Counted from the first letter of the stretch, positions 9,293-18,701 are shown. The stretch: DNA of 64,000 bases from Bacillota bacterium (GCA_018333655.1 JAGXTJ010000055.1:1-64000); one strand, 5' to 3'. Numbers and translations: made by a program. The notes: generated from the letters alone by a model not told the origin.

Positions 9293-10300
9293 TTAAGTCT
9301 GTCGAAAAACCTCTGCCGTCGTTTTGAGCTTGCGTCGTATGCTGAGCCCATACGGACAGCGCTGCTCGCAGAGGCCGCATTCGGTGCAATCATCGGCATG
9401 GACAGGCATCCCTGCGTACCGCTCGCGTGCCCATTCCTGCAACCCATAGCGACTGGTGTAACCTTCGAGAATGAATAGTGTAGGAATACGAATGCCCTGT
9501 GGACAGGGCAGGCAGTATTCACACCGCCGGCAAAAGTCTTCTCCGAGAGACTTGGCATCGGCTTCTAGCTCAGTCAACTCCTGTGGCGATAAAGCGCCCA
9601 ACTCTAGAGCCCTGTAGTTCGCGTGTAGCTGTTCCACCGTATCCATGCCGGGTATAAGCGTGTCGATGTCACTTGGCAGAAGGTAGCGCAAAGCCAGATC
9701 GGCTCGTTGCAGAGCACCACCCGCGAGCGGTTTCATAGCTATAGTGCCCATCTTTAGCTCTCGAGACAAGGTCAATGAGCCTACAAACTGCGACTCGACC
9801 ACATTTAAGGGAAACTGCGCTGTATCGAAGAGATTACTCTTAATTATTACTTCGAGAACGTCATTATTATGACTGGTAACACCAATGAATCGCACTAAGC
9901 CTTGTTCCCGGGCGGCGAGAAGTGCGGATAGCGCTCCGTCCTTAGCCTGCACTTGCTCCCAGACATCAAACGCACTGACCATATGTAATTGATAGATATC
10001 AATATAGTCTGTTTGCAGCAGTTTAAGGCTAAGCTCTAAGTCCTGCCTAAAACCTTCGGCATCGCGTCGTGCAGATTTTGAGGCCAAGTAGAAAGAACTT
10101 CTTCTCGACTGCAAAGCCTTGCCTAATTTTTCTTCACTATCGCGATAACCTCTAGCTGTGTCTATAAAATTAATCCCTAGGTCGTGACAAACGGCAATCA
10201 TCTCAGCGGCAACTTCTTGTGTGGCACGCTGAATTGGTATGCCCCCTAAACCTAGTCTTGACACTGTGAGGCCTGTCAACCCAAGTGTACGATACTCCAT
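9293..10300 (-). CDS. Aldo/keto reductase with C-terminal 4Fe-4S ferredoxin domain
   Basis: A 335-residue protein. Residues 1-250 form an aldo/keto reductase barrel with FIDTARGY (Asp/Tyr of the tetrad), the Lys in YLASKSAR and the His in DIYQLHMVSA. The C-terminus adds cysteine clusters CRRCEYCLPCP and CTECGLCEQRCPYG, typical of the Fe-S aldo/keto reductases common in anaerobes. TAGGAGG precedes the ATG. It sits 9 bp after pfkA and 7 bp before asd, so all three are likely co-transcribed. The substrate is unknown; electrons may come from ferredoxin rather than NAD(P)H. Confidence 0.9.
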   Translation of the reverse strand: MEYRTLGLTGLTVSRLGLGGIPIQRATQEVAAEMIAVCHDLGINFIDTARGYRDSEEKLGKALQSRRSSFYLASKSARRDAEGFRQDLELSLKLLQTDYIDIYQLHMVSAFDVWEQVQAKDGALSALLAAREQGLVRFIGVTSHNNDVLEVIIKSNLFDTAQFPLNVVESQFVGSLTLSRELKMGTIAMKPLAGGALQRADLALRYLLPSDIDTLIPGMDTVEQLHANYRALELGALSPQELTELEADAKSLGEDFCRRCEYCLPCPQGIRIPTLFILEGYTSRYGLQEWARERYAGMPVHADDCTECGLCEQRCPYGLSIRRKLKTTAEVFRQT

Positions 10301-10309
10301 ATAGTCCTC

Positions 10310-11269
10310 CTACTGAGCGAGAATCGCGGCGAGTTTGTACAAGTCGTGCTTAAAATTAGGGCCGCTTTGGAGGGCTTCCGTTATGGACATGGGCACAACT
10401 GCACCCGCTCTTACACCCACCATCAGACCGCCGCGTTTGTCCTTAATTAATTCCACAGCCAAGGCACCCATGCGACTGGCCAACATGCGATCGCGGGCAC
10501 TAGGGGTGCCGCCGCGTTGCACATGGCCCAAAACGGTGACCCTCGTATCTAGGCCCGAACAATTCGCCACATATTCACCAATGGCCACGCCCGACCCCAC
10601 GCCTTCAGCGACCACGATAATACTGTAGAGTTTGCCCCTCTCTTGACCACGCTTAAGCCTCGCGCAAATTTCTTCTAGGGGCAGAGGCACTTCCGGCACC
10701 AGTATTGATTCCGCGCCAGCGGCGATACCTGCCGCTACTGCCAGCTGCCCGGAGTTACGGCCCATTACCTCCACGACGAAGGTCCTTTCATGAGAGGTCG
10801 CGGTATCGCGAATGCGATCCATGGCCTCTACAGCCGTATTTACCGCCGTGTCGAAGCCCAGACACTCCTCTGTCCCCGGAATGTCATTATCTATCGTCCC
10901 TGGTATGCCTACCGTTAGGACGCCGTGCTCATACAGTTTCTGCGCTCCTTGTAGTGAGCCATCGCCCCCAATGACAACAAGCCCCTCAATTTGTTTGTCG
11001 CGCAGTACAGCTAGTGCGCTCTGAAAACCCGCGCTCGTCATAAACTCGGGCGAACGCGCGGTGCGCAAAATTGTACCCCCGCGATGAATAGTATCGGCCA
11101 CCGACCCAGCATCTAGCCGAGCTATGTCACCCGCTACTAGGCCTGCATAACCACGACGTATACCAAACACTGTCAACCCTTCACTGAGGCCCTTCCGTAC
11201 TACGGCCCTAATGGCGGCATTCATGCCTGGCGCATCGCCGCCACTCGTGAGCACCCCAATTTTCATCAC
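10310..11269 (-). CDS. pfkA: ATP-dependent 6-phosphofructokinase
   Basis: The committed step of glycolysis, phosphorylating fructose 6-phosphate with ATP. The 319-residue protein has the bacterial PfkA length and motifs: GVLTSGGDAPGMNAAIRA at the N-terminus, GGDGSLQGA at about 102-110, the substrate/base motif GTIDNDIPGT, and the effector-site region LGHVQRGGTPSARDR. Glycine (GGDGS) at the ATP site argues for an ATP- rather than a PPi-dependent enzyme. Start is the GTG at 11269 with AGGAGAGG seven bases upstream; ATG at 11266 is equally possible. It leads into the aldo/keto reductase and asd genes. Confidence 0.95.
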   Translation of the reverse strand: MMKIGVLTSGGDAPGMNAAIRAVVRKGLSEGLTVFGIRRGYAGLVAGDIARLDAGSVADTIHRGGTILRTARSPEFMTSAGFQSALAVLRDKQIEGLVVIGGDGSLQGAQKLYEHGVLTVGIPGTIDNDIPGTEECLGFDTAVNTAVEAMDRIRDTATSHERTFVVEVMGRNSGQLAVAAGIAAGAESILVPEVPLPLEEICARLKRGQERGKLYSIIVVAEGVGSGVAIGEYVANCSGLDTRVTVLGHVQRGGTPSARDRMLASRMGALAVELIKDKRGGLMVGVRAGAVVPMSITEALQSGPNFKHDLYKLAAILAQ

Positions 11270-11300
11270 TTAAATCCCTCTCCTATCACTAAGAACATGC

Positions 11301-11765
11301 CTACTTAAATATATTGTGTGCTATGCGCGCCGACGCTGCGGCAGCGACCCCTGCTACCAGGTCATCCAAAAATGTGTGCACCTGTGTCGGGTGATTGTTG
11401 AGTAGACGCAAAATACCTGGCTTGACTTTGTCTAGATACCCGAAGTTCGTCAGCCCAATGGTGCCATAGACATTCGTGATACCAAGGGCGAGAATCTCAT
11501 CTACGCCAAAGAGCGGCTCGTCTTCACTTACTATGGCGCAAAGCGGATCCTCTAAAAAGCCCTGTTCGGCCATGGTATCCAGAGCTATACCGACAAGAAT
11601 AGTATGCTGAACTTCACGCTTGTCTAGCACCGCCAGTACGGTGCTTAAAGAGACTTCAGGCGTAAGGCCAGGATGGTAGGGCTTCTGCAACTCGCTCACG
11701 ATGGCCGCAATGTCTACTAACTCCACACCTCGCTCAGACAACTTGCGAATAACAATGTCTTTCAT
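11301..11765 (-). CDS. PgpA/YutG-like phosphatidylglycerophosphatase family protein
   Basis: A 154-residue all-helical protein of the PgpA superfamily in the soluble YutG branch. Family blocks are GVELVDIAAIVSELQKPYHPGLT, LDKREVQHTILVGIALD and the C-terminal FLDDLVAGV with its acidic residues. Gram-negative PgpA dephosphorylates phosphatidylglycerophosphate at the membrane; YutG relatives lack clear transmembrane helices, so that activity is less certain here. The ATG at 11765 overlaps the dnaE stop codon (ATGA) and has GGAGG upstream, so it is translationally coupled to dnaE. Confidence 0.85.
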   Translation of the reverse strand: MKDIVIRKLSERGVELVDIAAIVSELQKPYHPGLTPEVSLSTVLAVLDKREVQHTILVGIALDTMAEQGFLEDPLCAIVSEDEPLFGVDEILALGITNVYGTIGLTNFGYLDKVKPGILRLLNNHPTQVHTFLDDLVAGVAAAASARIAHNIFK

Positions 11766-14700
11766 GTGCACCTCCATAATATCTCTACATTTGACGCTCC
11801 AAGCTTACTTTCTAACTCTGCCTTAAGGTAGGGACCAAAGGCTACATACAGACTTTGATCCACTCTAATCGAGGCTTCAGGCATAAGCAAGTAGACAGGG
11901 ACAGGACCAGGCGTGCGCTGTAATAGGTTTCGCAATTCTTCTAGGTGCGACTTATCCTGCTTATCTAGGCGCAGTGATATTCTCTCTGGTTGCCGATCGG
12001 TGTCATTTTCGCATTCCCCCAGCCCGAGCAGGGTAACTTCGTTCACCGCCAGAGAAACGCGCTCCTCGCGCCGAGTAATGGCTCCACGCAGCATCGCGGC
12101 GCGCCCGGCGATCAGCTGCTCTCCTTGTTTTTCGAAAATCTGAGGAAAGAATACTACTTCTATGGTGCCGCCAAAGTCTTCCACTTGCGCAAAGGCCATG
12201 CGCCGACCCGCCTTGGTAACAATAACCCTGACTTCAGCAATCATACCGGCGATAGTAACCTCGGCCTTGTCTTCGCATTCGCCGAGTAGACCGATGGAAT
12301 GCTTGCCGTGTTTGCGCAGGACGGCTGTGTACTGATCGAGAGGGTGACCAGAGACATAGAAACCCAGCAAATCCTTTTCCATTTCGAGAATTTCACTCAC
12401 ACTAAAATCAGTGAGATCAGGAATTTTGATGGCAGCTTTACTGGCTTCGGCCTCTCCAAAGACATCAAAGAGAGAGATTTGCCCTGTTTCACGCTGTCGC
12501 TTTTCTTGAGCCACCTTGTCAAAGCATTCTTCCATAATGTCAAGAAGCTGACGGCGGTTAAGTCCTAGCGAAGCCATAGCTCCAGCGCGAATTAAGTGCT
12601 CGACCGTACGCCGATTCATTACTCCGTCGTTAACCCGCAGCAAGAAGTCATAAAGACTGCCGTACTTCCCCTCCTGTCGCTTTCTGACAATAGGTTCGAT
12701 GACTTTCCCCCCCACGTTCTTGATGGCGGCCAAGCCAAAACGAATGGCCTCCCCTTTAACGACAAAATTAGACTCACTCTCATTAATGTCTGGTGGTAAG
12801 ACAGGAATACTCCGTCGCCTGCATTCTTCAAGGTACAGCTGCAATTTATCGGTGTTGCCAGCCACCGAGGTAAGCAAGGCAGCCAAGAACTCGCGCGGGT
12901 AGTGACACTTAAGGTAGGCTGTCTGGTAGGCCAGTACCGCATAACCTGCGCCATGAGATTTATTGAAGGCGTATTTTGCAAATTCAGCCATCAAATCAAA
13001 AATGCTGTTGGCTACCTGCTTCGATAACCCGAGAGCCAATGCTCCGGGGACCATTTTTGTGCCGCTAGCCTCGTCGACTATTCCGTGCAAAAAGTACTCG
13101 CGCTCTAGCGCCATAACTTCGGGTTTTTTCTTCGCCATAGCCCGACGCACTAGATCTGCTCGTCCTAGAGAGTAGCCCGCAAGCTCACGAAAAATACGTT
13201 GCACCTGCTCTTGGTAGACAAGGCAGCCATAGGTCACCTTGAGGATCGGCTCTAAGCGAGAATCCGCGTACTCAATGTCCTCCGGGGACTCTCTCCCTGC
13301 TAGGTAACGGGGGATTTGTTCCATGGGGCCTGGGCGAAATAGTGAGATGCCCGCCACAATGTCCTCAAAGCAGGTGGGGCGCAGTTTGGCGAAGAAGTTG
13401 CGCATTCCTCCGCCTTCAAGCTGAAACACCCCTAGGGTATCACCGCGGGCGATCATGGCATAGGTGTCGGCATCTTCATACCCGAGCTCTGCAAAATCTA
13501 TAGCCAGCCCCGTATTATCTTTGACATTGGCTAGGCAGTAGCGGATAACAGTGAGAGTACGCAGACCGAGAAAGTCCATCTTAAGCAACCCTAAATCTTG
13601 CACTGTGTCCATATCAAACTGCGTTATAACTGCCTGCCCAGATTTAGCAAGAGGAATCAAAGTATTGAGCCTAGCAGGAGCAATAACCACCCCTGCGGCA
13701 TGGACCGAAAGGTGCCGCGGCACGCCTTCAAGAGCTTGCGCGAGGTCTAAGAGTTCTTTAATGCGGTGGTCTGTATTGTAGAGTGCCAGTAAGTCCGCAG
13801 ACTTATCGAGAGCGTCTTTCAGGGTAATGTTTAGCTCCTCAGGCACTAACTTGGCGATGCGATCGACCTCGGGCAGCGGTATGGACAGCGCCCGCGCCAC
13901 ATCTCGCACGGCCGCACGCGCCCCGAGGGTACCAAAGGTCACAATTTGGCAGACGTTATCGTGCCCATACTTGTCCGTGACGTACTTAATTACTTCGTCG
14001 CGACGCTCGTAGCAAAAATCAATATCAATATCAGGCATGCTGATGCGCTCAAGATGCAAAAACCGCTCGAACAAGAGATCATAAGGCAGGGGGTCGAGGT
14101 CGGTGATACCGAGAATGTAGGCTACTATAGAACCAACGGCCGAGCCACGACCGGGTCCTACAGGGATTCCTTGCTGCCGCGCAAAGCTTGTAAAGTCCTG
14201 CACGATGAGCATGTAGCCGGCATAGCCCGCTTTACCGAGGATCTCAAGCTCGTAGACTAGGCGCTGCTGCACTTCTTGGCTAGGGTTAGGGTAACGCCAG
14301 TGTACCTTGTCATGACACAATTTCTCGAGGTATGACAACTCGGTGTAGCCCTCGGGAATCTCGTACTGAGGCAAGTGTACTTGATCGAAACGAAAATCTA
14401 CATTACAGCTGTCAGCAATGCGTACCGTACTGGCTACAGCCTCCTCTACAACCGCGGACGGCAAGTAGGACAGGCGCGCCATGAGTTCTTCTGCCGAAGT
14501 AGCATGAAATTGTGGCACAAAACGCATCCGGTTAGGGTCATTAATCGCCTTGGCCATTTGTACGCAAAGAAGCACATCATGTGCTGCGTGATCGCTAGGG
14601 GAAACATAATGCACATCATTAGTGAGCACGAGAGGCAGCGACAACTCTTGTGCTAGGGTGACAAGGGCCATATTTATTGGCCGCTGCTCCGGCAAGCCAT

Positions 14701-15226
14701 GGTCTTGCATCTCCAAGTAGAACCGCTCCGGAAAAATGCGCGCCAGGCGGCACGCCACTTCACGCGCCCCGCTGTGATCATTACGCATCATGCGCTGCGG
14801 TATTTCGCCGCCTAGGCAGGCACTTAGGGCGATGAGCCCGTCAGAGTGCGCTTCTAGGAGCTCCCAGTCCACGCGGGGACGATAGTAGAACCCATCTAAG
14901 TAGCTTGCACTGACCATGCTTATAAGGTTCTTATACCCTAGGTCATTCATGGCCAAAAGCACCAAGTGATAATTATCAGCATCGATTTTCGATTCGCGGT
15001 CTAAACGTGTGCGCGTAGCGACATAGACCTCGCATCCAATAATCGGCTTGATACCCTCTTTTTTTGCCGCGCGATAAAAATCGATTACTCCATGCATGTT
15101 GCCATGGTCTGTGATAGCTACGGACTTCTGCCCGAGGGACTTAACATGTTTGATTAAGTTATCAATCTTAGCGAATCCGTCCAGCAGGCTGTATTCAGTA
15201 TGTAAATGCAAGTGCACAAAATCCAT
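11762..15226 (-). CDS. dnaE: DNA polymerase III subunit alpha, DnaE type
   Basis: A replicative C-family DNA polymerase of 1154 residues. The N-terminal PHP domain starts FVHLHLHTEYSLLDG. The catalytic Asp pair is in MPDIDIDF at about residue 395, followed by YGHDNVCQIVTFGT, and a later EFAKYAFNKSHGAGYA segment is part of the fingers. Helix-hairpin-helix and OB-fold regions (AEVTIAGMIAEVRVI) occupy the C-terminal third. The gene has AGGAGG upstream of its ATG. Organisms of this type also carry PolC, so this is probably the second, lagging-strand-start polymerase. It is followed by an overlapping YutG-like gene. Confidence 0.96.
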   Translation of the reverse strand: MDFVHLHLHTEYSLLDGFAKIDNLIKHVKSLGQKSVAITDHGNMHGVIDFYRAAKKEGIKPIIGCEVYVATRTRLDRESKIDADNYHLVLLAMNDLGYKNLISMVSASYLDGFYYRPRVDWELLEAHSDGLIALSACLGGEIPQRMMRNDHSGAREVACRLARIFPERFYLEMQDHGLPEQRPINMALVTLAQELSLPLVLTNDVHYVSPSDHAAHDVLLCVQMAKAINDPNRMRFVPQFHATSAEELMARLSYLPSAVVEEAVASTVRIADSCNVDFRFDQVHLPQYEIPEGYTELSYLEKLCHDKVHWRYPNPSQEVQQRLVYELEILGKAGYAGYMLIVQDFTSFARQQGIPVGPGRGSAVGSIVAYILGITDLDPLPYDLLFERFLHLERISMPDIDIDFCYERRDEVIKYVTDKYGHDNVCQIVTFGTLGARAAVRDVARALSIPLPEVDRIAKLVPEELNITLKDALDKSADLLALYNTDHRIKELLDLAQALEGVPRHLSVHAAGVVIAPARLNTLIPLAKSGQAVITQFDMDTVQDLGLLKMDFLGLRTLTVIRYCLANVKDNTGLAIDFAELGYEDADTYAMIARGDTLGVFQLEGGGMRNFFAKLRPTCFEDIVAGISLFRPGPMEQIPRYLAGRESPEDIEYADSRLEPILKVTYGCLVYQEQVQRIFRELAGYSLGRADLVRRAMAKKKPEVMALEREYFLHGIVDEASGTKMVPGALALGLSKQVANSIFDLMAEFAKYAFNKSHGAGYAVLAYQTAYLKCHYPREFLAALLTSVAGNTDKLQLYLEECRRRSIPVLPPDINESESNFVVKGEAIRFGLAAIKNVGGKVIEPIVRKRQEGKYGSLYDFLLRVNDGVMNRRTVEHLIRAGAMASLGLNRRQLLDIMEECFDKVAQEKRQRETGQISLFDVFGEAEASKAAIKIPDLTDFSVSEILEMEKDLLGFYVSGHPLDQYTAVLRKHGKHSIGLLGECEDKAEVTIAGMIAEVRVIVTKAGRRMAFAQVEDFGGTIEVVFFPQIFEKQGEQLIAGRAAMLRGAITRREERVSLAVNEVTLLGLGECENDTDRQPERISLRLDKQDKSHLEELRNLLQRTPGPVPVYLLMPEASIRVDQSLYVAFGPYLKAELESKLGASNVEILWRCT

Positions 15227-15317
15227 GTCGGGAACCTCCTAGTGAAAACACTGTGTTCTAGTAATTTAAGTTCGCCACTAGAGAGCTGTTTCCCTTGTAG
15301 CCTCGCCATACCCCAAG

Positions 15318-15346
15318 TTGACAATAATACTCCCCCTGTGTATACT
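15318..15346 (+). promoter_or_regulatory. Sigma-A promoter for the riboswitch-sleB transcript
   Basis: A perfect TTGACA (15318-15323), a 17-base spacer and TATACT (15341-15346). The predicted start site near 15353 coincides with the first bases of the c-di-AMP riboswitch. Consensus quality implies vegetative, not only sporulation-specific, transcription. Confidence 0.85.
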
Positions 15347-15349
15347 AAC

Positions 15350-15482
15350 CATAGCCGAATCTGGTATGTACTTACCAGTACGGGGGATATACTTTTGGGG
15401 TGAATCTAGCTAACGCTAGTAGGGTCTGCCTTTCTTCCCGAACCCGACAACTAACCTCGGAGGCTAATGACAACGAGAGAGG
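15350..15482 (+). ncRNA. Cyclic di-AMP riboswitch (ydaO/yuaA)
   Basis: The leader of sleB reproduces the conserved ydaO/yuaA core in order: GCCGAATC near 15354-15361, a variable hairpin, TTTTGGGGTGAATCT (15394-15407), a short hairpin CTAGC/GCTAG, AGTAGGGTCTGCC (15418-15430), CCCGAACCCGACAACTAACC (15437-15456), TCGGAGGC and AATGA, ending in GAGAGAGG. The class binds the second messenger c-di-AMP and usually shuts off downstream wall-hydrolase or transporter genes when c-di-AMP is high. No separate terminator stem is obvious; the aptamer ends at the ribosome binding site, so translational control is possible. Confidence 0.92.
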
Positions 15483-15491
15483 ATGAACATC

Positions 15492-16328
15492 ATGATTAAG
15501 CGCCAGTTAGTTTCTATCTTGGGTGTACTAGTGACGACCGCCTTCTTGCTAAGCGGAACTGTCAGCGCGGCCACCCTCGGCTCCCGATCGCTTAGCCTCG
15601 GCTCACGCGGTCAGGATGTGCGTGAGGTGCAGCGCATCCTTGCCCAGAACGGCTTCTCACCAGGTCAGCAAGATGGCATCTTTGGGCCACGCACAGAACA
15701 AGCGGTAGTTGCGTTTCAGCGCACCGTGGGCTTACCCACCATCGGCATTGTTGGCCCACGCACAACCGCTAGTCTCTTGGCCCACAGAGCAATTTACACT
15801 GTGGTGCGGGGTGACACCCTCACTAGCATTGCGCGGCGCAAGGGCACAACCGTAGCGGAACTCAAGGCGGCCAATAAGCTAGAGAGCGATTTCCTTGTAG
15901 CTGGTCGCCGTATAATTATCCCTGGAGCTTCTACTAGCGCGGTAACTACACCTTCTAGGAGTCGCCTCGCGATCACCAGAGAGGAGCGCAGCACCCTGGC
16001 TAGACTTGTACATGCCGAGGCTCAAGGCGAATCATTTCTCGGCAAAGTGGCAGTGGCTGCGGTTGTACTAAACCGTGTAGACGACGCGCGATTTCCTGAC
16101 ACGATTCAACAAGTGCTCTATCAACCTTTCCAGTTTGAGCCAGTGTTGAATCGTTGGATTTACAAGCCAGCTGGAGAAGCGGCATACCGAGCCGTAGATG
16201 CTGCCCTCGCGGGGCAGGACCCCTCCCAAGGCGCAGTGTTCTTCTACAATCCACAAAAAGCCCCTCACACTTGGATGGCAACTCGTCCCGTCATCTTGCG
16301 CATCGGCAACCATGTCTTTATGCGTTAG
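15492..16328 (+). CDS. sleB: Spore cortex/cell-wall hydrolase SleB-like, with PG-binding and LysM domains
   Basis: A secreted peptidoglycan hydrolase of 278 residues. A signal peptide (IKRQLVSILGVLVTTAFLL to VSA) is followed by a PG_binding_1 domain (LGSRGQDVREVQRIL ... AVVAFQR), a LysM repeat (YTVVRGDTLTSIARRKGTTV, about 100-143) and a C-terminal SleB/CwlJ hydrolase_2 domain with LVHAEAQGESFLGKVAVA and VLNRVDD. SleB enzymes degrade spore cortex during germination, marking a spore-former. I use the ATG at 15492, nine bases from GAGAGG; the ATG at 15483 abuts it. The c-di-AMP riboswitch upstream suggests it also acts in vegetative wall turnover. Confidence 0.92.
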   Translation: MIKRQLVSILGVLVTTAFLLSGTVSAATLGSRSLSLGSRGQDVREVQRILAQNGFSPGQQDGIFGPRTEQAVVAFQRTVGLPTIGIVGPRTTASLLAHRAIYTVVRGDTLTSIARRKGTTVAELKAANKLESDFLVAGRRIIIPGASTSAVTTPSRSRLAITREERSTLARLVHAEAQGESFLGKVAVAAVVLNRVDDARFPDTIQQVLYQPFQFEPVLNRWIYKPAGEAAYRAVDAALAGQDPSQGAVFFYNPQKAPHTWMATRPVILRIGNHVFMR

Positions 16329-16644
16329 AGCGAGTTCGCTGCTGTCTTTCGTTTTGCTGTACTTGACCTATGGTTTTGGGTGGCCGCAAGGAAACAGTGG
16401 CCACCCTTTTTTTGTGCCCACGCCGCTTGCGCAATTCTAGACCGTGCGAAATGAGGACGCCCCCAGCGAGCACTAGCCAAGCCAAAGAAAAAAGACCCTC
16501 ACCGGTGTAAGGACTAGCAGGCGAAAGACGTGGCAAAGCGATAGTAAACATCCCTATAACAGAAAGCAGCGCGACTATCGACCATAGTTTCTGCACCCCA
16601 CTCACCCCTTGTATAGGTATGCTCATGAGGGTCCGGTTAGACAC
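16318..16644 (-). CDS. Possible small membrane protein, 108 aa
   Basis: A short frame with two hydrophobic stretches (LWSIVALLSVIGMFTIALP and LFSLAWLVLAGGVLISHGL) separated by a Pro/Ser-rich loop, ending in a very basic tail. It begins 3 bp after the ABC-F stop with no convincing ribosome binding site (GTG 16644; an ATG lies at 16626). Its tail is encoded by the opposite strand of the sleB terminator and overlaps the sleB stop by 11 bp, so the C-terminus may be accidental. A two-helix membrane protein read through from the ABC-F gene is plausible; no family is recognised. Confidence 0.4.
   Translation of the reverse strand: MSNRTLMSIPIQGVSGVQKLWSIVALLSVIGMFTIALPRLSPASPYTGEGLFSLAWLVLAGGVLISHGLELRKRRGHKKRVATVSLRPPKTIGQVQQNERQQRTRSNA
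16378..16413 (+). terminator. Rho-independent terminator of sleB
   Basis: GGGTGGCC and GGCCACCC form an 8-bp GC-rich stem with a 13-base loop, directly followed by seven T. It lies 50 bp after the sleB stop. Confidence 0.9.
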
Positions 16645-16647
16645 ATC

Positions 16648-18501
16648 TTATTTGTCTTGTACCGCCCGTTCCCATGTTGCCAGAAGCTCTTCTAGACGAG
16701 AGCAAAGCCGCATGTAACGGTCTACCATTCCCTTCTTGCCATCCTTGAGCTTTAAAAAATCCATGCTGGCCATGTACTCTTCCTGGGCTTGTTTTTCAAG
16801 TTCGAGGCGAATTATCTCCCGCTCTATAACGGAAACATCGAGAGAGGTCTTCTTTACCTCTAGCATCTTCTTAGACGGTCCCTTAGCCATGGGCATAGGC
16901 GGGGAGAAAAACTGTGTCTGACGCCAATTGCTGTAGTTTTGCCGGTGGTCAATTATATTCTTGTCGCTCCCAAACCGCCACAGGCGGGTGGCAACCTTGT
17001 CAAGAAAGTAACGGTCGTGCGAGACAAAGAAAATTGTACCTGTGTAACTAAGCAGGGCCTTTTCAAGCACCTCGCGACTCTCTATATCGAGATGGTTGGT
17101 AGGTTCGTCAAGGAGCAGCACATTTCGCCCGAGAAGCAGCAGCTTAGCGAGACTAAGACGAGTGCGCTCCCCACCTGAAAGCGTCGACAGGCAGGCAAAC
17201 ACCTGCTCCCCGCGAAACAAGAATTGCGCGAGGTAGGAGCGGGCCTCCCATTCTGACATGGTGCCACCGACGTTCATAACCTCGGCTAGCACCATTCCCC
17301 GCGGGCTAAGGAGCGCTAGACGCTGATCAAAGTAGCCAATTTCGACACCAACCCCCCACCGCACCAAGCCATGATGGGGTAAGTCGCCGAGCAAAGCACA
17401 GAGGAGAGAGGTCTTGCCACAACCGTTCGGGCCAAGCAGGGCAATGCGCTCGCCACGCTTGATAGTCGCCGAGAACGGAGCAAAGAGCATGTTGCCCGCG
17501 AAACCTACCTGCAGGTCGCAGACTGTGAGCACGTCCCGCCCGCTGCGACGACGTTCGGCGACAGTGAGAGTAAGGTGCTCTTTGCTCTGCGGCTTGGCAG
17601 TAGCACTTTTCTCCCGGCGCTCGAGTCTTTTGGCCCAGCTCTTCGACAAGGTGGCGCGCGAGCCAGCACGGTAGCGATTAACAAAGTCTTTCATGCGTAA
17701 CATTTCTGCCTGCTCGCGCTCGTAGGCCGTGCCCTGCAGAGCCAAGCGTTCTGCCTTCAAGGCCCGATACTTGCTGAAGTTACCAGGATACTCGGTCAGC
17801 TTGTGGTTCTCAAGCTCTAAACAACGCGTCACCACTTTATCGAGAAAATGACGGTCATGCGAAACGATTAGCACGGCGCCCTTGTAGGTAGGCAAGAACC
17901 CCTCTAGCCATTCTACCGCCGCCAAATCAAGGTGATTAGTGGGCTCGTCTAAGAGCAAAAGCACCGGCTCCTCAAGCAAGGCCTTAGCTAAAGCTGCTCT
18001 TACTCGTTGTCCGCCGCTCAAATATTCGATGGGGGCGGCAAGATCTCCCTCTGAGAAGCCAAGGCCCATAAGCACCTTCTTGATGGCACTCTCTAGGCCA
18101 TAGCCACCTAAGGCCTCGAACCTTTCGGTTAGCAAGCTGTAACGTTGCAAGAGCTTTGCTACATCTTCGGCCCCCGCCATTTGCTCTTCTAGGCTGCGTA
18201 GCTCTTTTTCTAAGTCGATTACAGGCGCAAAGACCTGGCTTACGGCGTGGTACAGCGACAAACGAGGCGTGAACTCAGGCTCTTGCTCCAAGTAATGCGC
18301 CTTGCCTCCAGAAACTACGCTAACCTGGCCATCATCAGGCGTCAAGCGCCCGGCGACAACTTTGAGCAGTGTAGTTTTACCACAACCATTCGCGCCTAAG
18401 AGTGCTACTTTTTCCTTAGCGTGCAGCGCAAAGCCCACACCGTCTAAGACAATATTGTCGCCATAGTATTTCGTGATATTACTTACTTGTAAAACGGGCA
18501 T
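16648..18501 (-). CDS. ABC-F family ATP-binding protein
   Basis: A 617-residue tandem ABC ATPase without membrane domains, the ABC-F type that acts on ribosomes. Domain 1 has Walker A GANGCGKTT, signature LSGGQRVR and Walker B LLLLDEPTNHLD; domain 2 has GPNGCGKTS, LSGGERTRLSLAKLL and VLLLDEPTNHLD. Between them lies a charged linker (about residues 235-310) carrying the P-site-interacting motif region, and a C-terminal coiled coil follows. The ATG at 18501 is preceded by GGAG. Uup/YdiF-like translation factors and antibiotic-resistance proteins share this layout; genomic context does not point to resistance. Confidence 0.92.
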   Translation of the reverse strand: MPVLQVSNITKYYGDNIVLDGVGFALHAKEKVALLGANGCGKTTLLKVVAGRLTPDDGQVSVVSGGKAHYLEQEPEFTPRLSLYHAVSQVFAPVIDLEKELRSLEEQMAGAEDVAKLLQRYSLLTERFEALGGYGLESAIKKVLMGLGFSEGDLAAPIEYLSGGQRVRAALAKALLEEPVLLLLDEPTNHLDLAAVEWLEGFLPTYKGAVLIVSHDRHFLDKVVTRCLELENHKLTEYPGNFSKYRALKAERLALQGTAYEREQAEMLRMKDFVNRYRAGSRATLSKSWAKRLERREKSATAKPQSKEHLTLTVAERRRSGRDVLTVCDLQVGFAGNMLFAPFSATIKRGERIALLGPNGCGKTSLLCALLGDLPHHGLVRWGVGVEIGYFDQRLALLSPRGMVLAEVMNVGGTMSEWEARSYLAQFLFRGEQVFACLSTLSGGERTRLSLAKLLLLGRNVLLLDEPTNHLDIESREVLEKALLSYTGTIFFVSHDRYFLDKVATRLWRFGSDKNIIDHRQNYSNWRQTQFFSPPMPMAKGPSKKMLEVKKTSLDVSVIEREIIRLELEKQAQEEYMASMDFLKLKDGKKGMVDRYMRLCSRLEELLATWERAVQDK

Positions 18502-18531
18502 TTCGTACCACTCCATCAAGCATCTTGACTC

Positions 18532-18561
18532 AGTGTAGAATGCCAAGCCACAGCGTGTCAA
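18532..18561 (-). promoter_or_regulatory. Sigma-A promoter of the ABC-F gene
   Basis: On the minus strand TTGACA (18561-18556), an 18-base spacer and TACACT (18537-18532), about 30 bases before the start codon. Confidence 0.65.
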
Positions 18562-18701
18562 CTTTGTACCTCTTTCGTAAGATTACTGACAAAAATCTTA
18601 TGGTACGCTTAATATTTTCGCTGTCTTGTGCCAATCGCTGGTGTATAATTAACCGTAACTACTTAAACGCATGGACTTTGCGAGGTTGAAAGGAGAGCCC
18701 T

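Noticed and set aside
9286-9558. Upstream extension of the asd frame
   Set aside because: It overlaps the aldo/keto reductase gene and precedes the ribosome binding site of asd.
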